Shown here piece after piece: positions 6,188 to 11,964 of a DNA stretch of 11,964 nt; position 1 is the first letter of the stretch; the number at the start of each line of letters is the position of its first letter. A program made the translations under genes and the position numbers. The notes beneath the pieces were generated by a model, which searched no databases, had not been told where the DNA came from, and saw nothing but the letters and a program-made list of their open reading frames with translations. Source of the stretch: Prolixibacteraceae bacterium (lineage in GTDB: Bacteria; Bacteroidota; Bacteroidia; Bacteroidales; Prolixibacteraceae); the NCBI GenBank assembly GCA_017998095.1, contig JAGODU010000122.1, positions 1 through 11,964 of the forward strand. Direction: 5' to 3'.

Positions 6188-8665
6188 ATGGATAACAACC
6201 TGATATATATAGATGTAATATTGCCTGTTCCTTTGAACCAGAGCTTCACTTACTATGTTCCCGAGGATCAAAAGGATAGTGCTGTTCCGGGTAAAAGGGC
6301 AATCGTACAATTCGGGGCAAGGAAGTTATATACCGGAATTATCAAAAAGGTTCATAATAATGGCGATGCTTCTAAGACCAAGCCCGTTGAATCAATTATT
6401 GATGACTCCCCTATTGTCAGTCCTCAGTGTTTCCCTCTTTGGGAATGGATTGCTGAATATTATTGCTGCAGCGAAGGCGAAGTAATGAAGGCAGCACTGC
6501 CCTCAGGATTAAAGCTTGAAAGCCAGACCAGGCTGACTTTAAACCCCAATTGGATAGAAACATCAAAATTAACTGATCTGGAAGAATCTGTTTATCAGTT
6601 TCTTTGCTCACAGAACTCAGCATCAGTAAATGATATAAAATCTCTTCTGAAAAAAGCAAATTCTTATGGAATTATCAAATCCATGCTGGCCAAAGAGGCA
6701 ATATTTGTAGAAGAAGAAATAAATGAAAGATATAAACCCAAAACAATAGCTTATGTCAGTATTGCTGAAGAACTTAAGACAGAAGAAGATTTCAAAAATG
6801 CATTCGATCAGCTTAAAAGGGCACAAAAGCAGTTAGAGTTGTTCATGTTGTTATTGAATGAATTAAACCACTTTGCTCCAAACAGAAAGAAGCACATAGA
6901 AAAGAAGGAATTACTTAAAACCGGAAATTCAAATGAATCGATACTGAAAGGTTTATTGATTAAGGGCTTCATTAATATTGAAAACGTTAAGGTTGACAGG
7001 ATAAATGAAAGTACAAGCACAAGGCCTCATGTTAAGTTGAATGAATTTCAGGAAGAAAGTATAAATAACATATATGGGCAGTTTAAAACGAAGAATGTAG
7101 TTTTGTTGCATGGCATTACTGCCAGCGGCAAGACAGAAATATATATCAAACTCATTGAAGACCAACTGAAAGCAGGAAAACAAGTACTGTATCTTCTTCC
7201 CGAGATAGCCATTACATCGCAGATAATAGAAAGACTTAAGAATGTCTTTGGCAATAAAGCAGGCATTTATCATTCAAAGTTCAATGATTCGGAAAGGGTT
7301 GAAATATGGAATAAGGTTTTGAATTTCGACCTTGAAAAACAACCTGATTATCAGCTCATATTAGGCACGAGGTCGTCACTGTTCATCCCTTTTAAAAACC
7401 TGGGATTGATAATAGTAGATGAAGAACATGAAAACAGTTACAAGCAGTTTGACCCGTCACCAAGATACAATGCCAGGGATGCAGCAGTAGTGCTTGCCAA
7501 TCTTCACGATGCAAAAGTGTTGATGGGAACAGCTACTCCCTCTTTTGAAACATATCTCAACTGTAAGACCGGGAAATACGGTTATGTCTTTTTAAACAAA
7601 AGGTATATGGAAACAGAGTTACCTGAGGTTTTGATAGCTGATATTGCTGATGCATACAAGAGAAAGAAGATGAAATCTCACTTTACACCATTGCTTTTTG
7701 ATGAGATGCAAAATGCACTTGGAAGAAATGAGCAAGTGATTCTATTTCAAAACAGAAGAGGCTTTTCACCTTACATACAATGTAAAACATGCGGATGGAT
7801 ACCAAAATGTAAGAACTGTGATGTAAGTCTTTCATACCATAAATCACAAAATTATATACAATGCCATTATTGCGGATTCACTTCACGACTACCTGAAAAA
7901 TGTGAGAATTGCAATTCACAAGATATTCAAACAAAAGGGTTTGGAACGGAAAAGATTGAAGATGAACTTAAAATATTCTTCCCTGAGGTAAGTGTAGGAA
8001 GGTTGGATACCGATGCTTCAAGAGCAAAAGCGGGTCATGAGAAGATAATTGAAAAGTTTGCCTCAGGGAAAACACAAATACTCATTGGCACGCAAATGGT
8101 TACCAAAGGACTTGACTTTAAAAATGTAAGTCTGGTTGGAATATTAAATGCAGATAACATATTCAACTTCCCTGATTTCAGGGCACATGAAAGAGCATAT
8201 CAGCTAATGGTTCAGGTCAGCGGAAGAGCAGGAAGAAATATCAAGAGGGGGAAAGTAATAATACAAACCTTTCAGCCGGAGCATCCGGTAATAAAGATGG
8301 TATTGATGAATGATTACAATTCATTCTTTGAAAGGCACATAGCAGAAAGAAAAGTATTTATGTATCCTCCTTGGTTCAGATTAATTAACATTACGGTAAA
8401 ACACAAAAACCAGGAAAGGACATTATTGGCAGCGAAACAATTGGTAGCTGAGTTAAATAAAAACATAAATGCAAAAATATTAGGCCCGGAATATCCTGCA
8501 GTTGGGAGGATATCGCAATATTTTCAGCTGATGATAAGGATAAAGCTTGAAAAAAATCATTCAGTATCAAATGCAAAAAAAGAAATTTTAAAGAGCATAG
8601 ATAAGGTAAAACAAACTGTAAACAACGGTCCTGTAATATTTAACATTGACGTCGATCCATTATAA
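6188..8665 (+). CDS. priA: Primosomal protein N' (replication restart DNA helicase PriA)
   Basis: An 825-residue superfamily 2 helicase that recognises stalled forks and D-loops and reloads the replisome in the cytoplasm. The N-terminal DNA-binding domain (about 5-110) starts YIDVILPVPLNQSFTYYVP and includes QFGARKLYTGII. Helicase motifs follow: Walker A GITASGKT (309-316), DEEH (411-414) and TAT (448-450). The zinc region holds eight cysteines in pairs (532/535, 541/544, 559/562, 572/575), as in PriA proteins. Motif V, GTQMVTKG, is at 634-641 and motif VI, QVSGRAGR, at 676-683. It is longer than the 732-residue E. coli enzyme. The extra length appears to lie mostly in the lysine- and glutamate-rich segment of about 120-280. 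The ATG lies after a leader with no Shine-Dalgarno, and all key residues are present. parA begins 74 bases later. Confidence 0.97.
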   Translation: MDNNLIYIDVILPVPLNQSFTYYVPEDQKDSAVPGKRAIVQFGARKLYTGIIKKVHNNGDASKTKPVESIIDDSPIVSPQCFPLWEWIAEYYCCSEGEVMKAALPSGLKLESQTRLTLNPNWIETSKLTDLEESVYQFLCSQNSASVNDIKSLLKKANSYGIIKSMLAKEAIFVEEEINERYKPKTIAYVSIAEELKTEEDFKNAFDQLKRAQKQLELFMLLLNELNHFAPNRKKHIEKKELLKTGNSNESILKGLLIKGFINIENVKVDRINESTSTRPHVKLNEFQEESINNIYGQFKTKNVVLLHGITASGKTEIYIKLIEDQLKAGKQVLYLLPEIAITSQIIERLKNVFGNKAGIYHSKFNDSERVEIWNKVLNFDLEKQPDYQLILGTRSSLFIPFKNLGLIIVDEEHENSYKQFDPSPRYNARDAAVVLANLHDAKVLMGTATPSFETYLNCKTGKYGYVFLNKRYMETELPEVLIADIADAYKRKKMKSHFTPLLFDEMQNALGRNEQVILFQNRRGFSPYIQCKTCGWIPKCKNCDVSLSYHKSQNYIQCHYCGFTSRLPEKCENCNSQDIQTKGFGTEKIEDELKIFFPEVSVGRLDTDASRAKAGHEKIIEKFASGKTQILIGTQMVTKGLDFKNVSLVGILNADNIFNFPDFRAHERAYQLMVQVSGRAGRNIKRGKVIIQTFQPEHPVIKMVLMNDYNSFFERHIAERKVFMYPPWFRLINITVKHKNQERTLLAAKQLVAELNKNINAKILGPEYPAVGRISQYFQLMIRIKLEKNHSVSNAKKEILKSIDKVKQTVNNGPVIFNIDVDPL

Positions 8666-8711
8666 AAAAATTCAATGGAAAAAATTGTGATGTCATTATG
8701 AGTTAAAATAT

Positions 8712-8719
8712 TATTTTTG
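8712..8719 (+). promoter_or_regulatory. Putative parA -7 box (TATTTTTG)
   Basis: TATTTTTG fits the Bacteroidota TAnnTTTG -7 pattern and lies 21 bases before the parA ATG in the 74-base priA-parA gap. A TTG at 8685-8687 is the nearest -33-like element but is spaced a few bases too far. parA may therefore have its own promoter even if priA read-through also occurs. Confidence 0.4.
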
Positions 8720-8739
8720 GGACTACAAAAAATAGATAC

Positions 8740-9522
8740 ATGGGTAAAGTAATAGTTATTGCAAATCAGAAAGGTGGCGTTGGAAAAACAACAACGGCAA
8801 TCAATCTTTCTGCAAGTTTAGCCGTTTTAGAGAAGAAAGTTTTATTAATAGATGCCGATCCTCAGGCAAATGCAACCTCCGGATTAGGTTTTGATTTAAA
8901 AGGTATTGAAAACAGTATATATGAATGCATTATAGATCATATCGATCCGGAAACTGCCATATTAAAGACAGAAATAGAGAACCTTCATATAATGCCTTCA
9001 CATATTGATCTTGTAGGTGCTGAAATAGAAATGCTCAATATGCCTGAAAGGGAAAAAGTATTAAAGCAGGTTACAGATTCTTTAAAGGATAAATATGATT
9101 TTGTAATAATTGATTGCTCACCTTCATTAGGACTTATCACAGTAAATGCCTTAACAGCAGCAGATTCAGTAATAATACCTGTTCAAAGTGAATATTTTGC
9201 ACTTGAGGGATTGGGCAAGCTTCTAAATACAATAAAGATCATACAGAGCAAGCTGAATCCGCAGCTTGAAATAGAAGGATTCCTGCTGACTATGTACGAT
9301 TCAAGATTGAACCTTTCAAATCAGGTTTATGATGAAGTAAAAAGGCATTTCCAGAGTATGGTATTTGAAACAGTAATACAAAGAAATGTAAGGCTTAGTG
9401 AAGCTCCAAGTCACAGGAAGCCGGTTTTGTTGTATGATGCCGCATCAAAGGGTTCAACAAACCACTTAAGTCTGGCACAGGAATTAATTGCCAAGAACAG
9501 TGTCAAATTGTCGAAACAATAA
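8740..9522 (+). CDS. parA: Chromosome partitioning ATPase ParA (Soj)
   Basis: A 260-residue MinD/ParA-type ATPase with no N-terminal helix-turn-helix, so it is the chromosomal (type Ib, Soj-like) form. The deviant Walker [10 protein letters not shown] is at residues 11-19 (signature Lys11, Lys16). Walker A' [16 protein letters not shown] is at 35-50, and Walker [10 protein letters not shown] with Asp125 at 121-129. The SEYFALEGL block (150-158) and the [13 protein letters not shown] segment (221-233) are typical of Soj. It dimerises with ATP on nucleoid DNA and is released by ParB, moving the origin region. parB follows after 27 bases. I saw no parS-like palindrome (TTTCACGTGAAA type) in the window, so ParB binding sites must lie elsewhere. 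The start gives the canonical [10 protein letters not shown]. Confidence 0.97.
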   Translation: MGKVIVIANQKGGVGKTTTAINLSASLAVLEKKVLLIDADPQANATSGLGFDLKGIENSIYECIIDHIDPETAILKTEIENLHIMPSHIDLVGAEIEMLNMPEREKVLKQVTDSLKDKYDFVIIDCSPSLGLITVNALTAADSVIIPVQSEYFALEGLGKLLNTIKIIQSKLNPQLEIEGFLLTMYDSRLNLSNQVYDEVKRHFQSMVFETVIQRNVRLSEAPSHRKPVLLYDAASKGSTNHLSLAQELIAKNSVKLSKQ

Positions 9523-9549
9523 TTATTTACCGAATCTAAAGAACAAAAA

Positions 9550-10431
9550 ATGGCCAAGAGACATGCTTTAGGAAGAGGGTTAGGTGCCCTGATTGATGAT
9601 TCAGTAACAATGGGTCCGCAAACTTCTACCCTTATCGATGAAATTGAAATCAGCATGATTGAGACCAATCCATGGCAACCAAGAACAACTTTTGATGAAG
9701 AAGCGCTGATTGAACTTTCAAATTCAATACGGGAGGTTGGTATTATTCAGCCTTTAACATTAAGGAAGATTTCTGAAAACAAATATCAGATTATAGCAGG
9801 AGAAAGAAGATTCAGGGCATCGAAGATGGCCGGACTGACAAAGATTCCTGCATACATAAGGGAATCGGATGATTCCAACATGCTTGAGCTTGCACTCATT
9901 GAAAACATTCAAAGGGAAGACCTTGATGCAATAGAAGTAGCTGTGAGTTATCAGCGCCTTATCGATGAATGTAGCCTTACACAGGAAAATCTTGGTGAAC
10001 GTGTAGGAAAAAAGCGTTCAACCGTAACCAATTATCTCAGGTTATTGAGATTGCCTGCGCTCATTCAAAAGGCAATACGTGAAAGAGAAATAACAATGGG
10101 ACATGCAAGAGCAATAATTAATGTAGAAGATCCCGAAACACAAATAATGCTTTTCAAGCAAATAGTAAAGTATGACTTTTCAGTTAGAAAGATAGAAGAA
10201 ATAGTAAGAAAAATCAACAACGAAGGAGAAGAGAAAAAACCTGAAAAGACAATTAAAATTCCAAAGTTCCCTGAAGAATACGATGAACTAAAGAAACACC
10301 TTTCAAAACATTTTGAATCGAATGTAGATTTCAAAATGAATAATAAAGGGAAGGGTAAAATCGTTATTCCATTCAAATCAGAAAAAGATCTTGAGAGGAT
10401 AATAGGAGTTTTAGATAAATTAAACAAATAA
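9550..10431 (+). CDS. parB: Chromosome partitioning protein ParB (Spo0J)
   Basis: A 293-residue CTPase and DNA-binding clamp. The N-terminus carries LGRGLGALI (7-15), the short motif that stimulates ParA. The ParB/Spo0J domain then shows NPWQPR (40-45), GIIQPLTLR (64-72), the CTP-binding arginine patch GERRFRA (84-90) and ENIQRED (118-124). A helix-turn-helix for parS binding spans about 143-170 (LTQENLGERVGKKRSTVTNY and following). A lysine-rich linker (about 220-240) leads to a C-terminal dimerisation domain. Length and order are normal for chromosomal ParB. The start ATGGCCAAGAGA gives MAKRHALGRG, matching family N-termini. It lies between parA and the DUF5683 gene with 10 bases to the latter's start, so it is probably in one transcript with both. 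Confidence 0.97.
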   Translation: MAKRHALGRGLGALIDDSVTMGPQTSTLIDEIEISMIETNPWQPRTTFDEEALIELSNSIREVGIIQPLTLRKISENKYQIIAGERRFRASKMAGLTKIPAYIRESDDSNMLELALIENIQREDLDAIEVAVSYQRLIDECSLTQENLGERVGKKRSTVTNYLRLLRLPALIQKAIREREITMGHARAIINVEDPETQIMLFKQIVKYDFSVRKIEEIVRKINNEGEEKKPEKTIKIPKFPEEYDELKKHLSKHFESNVDFKMNNKGKGKIVIPFKSEKDLERIIGVLDKLNK

Positions 10432-10441
10432 TAATCATATT

Positions 10442-11050
10442 TTGAATTTATGGATTAAGGGCATATTGCTGATGTTCCTTAGCCTGTTTTGTTTTTTACA
10501 GGTTAACGCCCAAAATACAGTTGAGAAAAAAGATACTGTTGATTTAAAAAATGAAATTACAGTAAAGAGACATATTCCGGGAAAGGCAACTGCATATTCT
10601 GCTGTATTGCCCGGTCTCGGACAAATATACAACAAGAAATGGTGGAAGGTGCCCTTTATATATGGAGGCTTCGGTGCTTTGGGTTATTACATTAATCAAA
10701 ATCATAAATATTATCTAGACTATAAACGCTGTTACATGGACGTGTCAGATGATGATCCGTCAACAGCTTATTACAAGGAAATGTTTCCTGATTACAATTT
10801 CGATGATGCGGATATAAGTTCCCTTAAAGATATGTTTGAAGTGAGAATTGACAGTAAAAGACGTCAAAGAGATTTGTTTATAATCATAACAGCGGGTTTC
10901 TATCTGCTTAATATTATGGATGCTAACATTGATGCACATTTTTTAGATTTCGATATAAGTGAAGATTTAACGTTTAATTTTGAGCCGGTATTTGTCGATC
11001 CTATTACAAATTCTATTATCTTAGGAGGTCAATTGGCTATAACATTTTAA
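10442..11050 (+). CDS. DUF5683 domain envelope protein, probable TTG start
   Basis: A 202-residue exported protein. Residues 1-23 form a signal peptide (NLWIKGILLMFLSLFCFL, cut after VNA at 23, giving Gln24). The mature part carries the DUF5683 block SAVLPGLGQIYNKKWWKVPF (53-72), then hydrophobic segments at about 66-84 and 144-160 and a C-terminus ending LGGQLAITF. DUF5683 proteins are known from Bacteroidota, often just after parB, and have no assigned function. The frame has no ATG before the signal peptide. The choices are TTG at 10442 or ATG at 10472, and the latter removes the lysine-bearing n-region, so TTG is preferred. It starts 10 bases after the parB stop, and the next gene follows after 12 bases. 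Confidence 0.85.
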   Translation: MNLWIKGILLMFLSLFCFLQVNAQNTVEKKDTVDLKNEITVKRHIPGKATAYSAVLPGLGQIYNKKWWKVPFIYGGFGALGYYINQNHKYYLDYKRCYMDVSDDDPSTAYYKEMFPDYNFDDADISSLKDMFEVRIDSKRRQRDLFIIITAGFYLLNIMDANIDAHFLDFDISEDLTFNFEPVFVDPITNSIILGGQLAITF

Positions 11051-11056
11051 AGGAGG
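11051..11056 (+). promoter_or_regulatory. Strong Shine-Dalgarno AGGAGG before the transglycosylase gene
   Basis: AGGAGG begins directly after the TAA of the DUF5683 gene (TAAAGGAGG) and lies six bases before the ATG at 11063. This is close to ideal for 16S pairing. Bacteroidota generally do not use Shine-Dalgarno sequences, and no other gene in this window has one. Confidence 0.8.
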
Positions 11057-11062
11057 TTCTTA

Positions 11063-11964
11063 ATGAGGAAAAAAATTTCTGTTCTTCTGATCATTTTATT
11101 ATCCCACATATCCTATTCTGTTAAAACTTTTGCGGAAGGCAAACCTACTATGTTGCCAATGCCAAGAATTGAAGTTGCGCTCATTGATTCCAATGGCCAG
11201 CTCGACACGTTTAAAGCTTATCCTGATGAATTTATTGACGATGTAATGTCGGCTAAGGTTGACAGCATGGCCAATGATTATTACATCAAGACTATTTTCA
11301 ATCTCGACTCACTTTCTAATACTGTTTTTTCTGAAGACAATCTTGTACCGGGTGATTCTGCCGACCTAAACCTTAGTGTGGCAAACGACCTGACAGATTC
11401 GTTAATAATGAAGAGGCTTGCCGATATCAATTCTTTCATTGATTTATCTTTCAACAGTAAAGTCAGGGAAATGGTAGAATTCTACACAAAGAAAAGGCAT
11501 GATAAGATTGAAACTATGCTGGGACTTACAAGCTTTTATTTTCCTATGATAGAAGAAACCCTTGATAAGTATAAGCTCCCTCTTGAGTTAAAATATATGG
11601 CAGTTATTGAATCAGCAATGAATGCAAGGGCTGTATCAAGAGTAGGTGCATCAGGAATGTGGCAATTCATGTATAAAACAGGCAAACTATATGATCTGGA
11701 AGTCAATTCTTACATTGATGAAAGGTATGACCCGATTAAAGCTACTGATGCAGCTGCCAGATATCTGAAAGACCTCTATTCTATCTATGGTGACTGGCAT
11801 CTTGTTATTGCTGCATATAACTGCGGTCCGGGAAATATCAACAGGGCAATTGCCAGAACCGGAGGCAAGCAGGATTACTGGGAAATTTATTCCAGATTGC
11901 CAAGAGAAACCAGAGGATATGTACCGGCATTTATTGCAGCAGCATACACTGTCAATTATTACAA
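11063..11964 (+). CDS. SLT-domain lytic transglycosylase, MltD-like (partial, 3' end outside window)
   Basis: The first 300 codons of a murein lytic transglycosylase. It starts MRKKISVLLIILLSHIS, a signal peptide probably cut near residue 24 (TFA). A poorly conserved, Asp/Ser-rich region (about 40-125) follows, then a helical stretch with YTKKRHDKIETMLGLTSFYF (141-160). The SLT fold then begins with catalytic Glu183 in AVIESAMNARAVSRVGASG (180-198), MWQFM (199-203) and later AAYNCGPGNINRAI. The enzyme cleaves glycan strands between MurNAc and GlcNAc in the periplasm, forming 1,6-anhydro ends. MltD relatives carry LysM repeats at the C-terminus, which would lie beyond the window edge. It follows the DUF5683 gene by 12 bases and has its own strong Shine-Dalgarno. 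The frame is open to the last base, with no stop. Confidence 0.93.
   Translation, partial: MRKKISVLLIILLSHISYSVKTFAEGKPTMLPMPRIEVALIDSNGQLDTFKAYPDEFIDDVMSAKVDSMANDYYIKTIFNLDSLSNTVFSEDNLVPGDSADLNLSVANDLTDSLIMKRLADINSFIDLSFNSKVREMVEFYTKKRHDKIETMLGLTSFYFPMIEETLDKYKLPLELKYMAVIESAMNARAVSRVGASGMWQFMYKTGKLYDLEVNSYIDERYDPIKATDAAARYLKDLYSIYGDWHLVIAAYNCGPGNINRAIARTGGKQDYWEIYSRLPRETRGYVPAFIAAAYTVNYY

Noticed and set aside
8692..8704. GTCATTATGAGTT before parA, resembling the start of the GTCATTGCGAG repeat; also CCGTCATTATCAGC near 192
   Set aside because: Each matches only over about ten bases with no 3' half of the repeat, so chance similarity is as likely as a relic.
10065..10427. 120-codon minus-strand open frame inside parB, and similar minus-strand frames in priA, purB-side and transporter genes
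   Set aside because: They lie wholly within well-supported plus-strand genes, have Phe/Ser/Ile-rich content typical of antisense reading of AT-rich genes, and resemble no family.
8666..11062. Search for a parS site around parA-parB
   Set aside because: No CACGTG-centred palindrome was found here or elsewhere in the window by eye.

Overview
The window looks like a chromosomal piece of an AT-rich member of the Bacteroidota. Three things suggest this: most starts have no Shine-Dalgarno sequence and sit behind A/T-rich leaders; several leaders carry the TAnnTTTG -7 box typical of that phylum; and the gene families fit (long NfeD, an 825-residue PriA, and parA-parB-DUF5683-lytic transglycosylase in a row). 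The genus cannot be named from what is visible.

Layout. Bases 1-71 (minus) are the first codons of purB, divergent from an nfeD-like membrane protease gene (295-1683). A GT87/DUF2029-type membrane glycosyltransferase gene (1683-2885) overlaps nfeD by one base. Its last 13 codons and the following ~430 bases lie in a cluster of dispersed palindromic repeats of the GTCATTGCGAG and GTCATTCCGAACGA kinds. A small cysteine-rich lipoprotein gene (3440-3940) follows. Next is a second repeat-rich gap with 11-nt tandem units folding into an 88-nt hairpin. Two tandem EamA/DMT transporter genes come next (4279-5178 and 5197-6096).

From 6188 the window is conserved chromosome-maintenance DNA, all on the plus strand: priA (replication restart helicase), parA and parB (chromosome segregation), a DUF5683 envelope protein, and the first 300 codons of an SLT/MltD-like lytic transglycosylase that runs off the right edge. 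The close packing from parA onward suggests one transcript combining segregation and cell-wall remodelling.

I found no CRISPR array, tRNA, rRNA, transposase, phage gene or evident new multi-gene system. The unexplained material is non-coding: the two repeat-rich gaps, a glycosyltransferase tail read out of a repeat, an unusually strong Shine-Dalgarno at the transglycosylase gene, and a likely TTG start on the DUF5683 gene.
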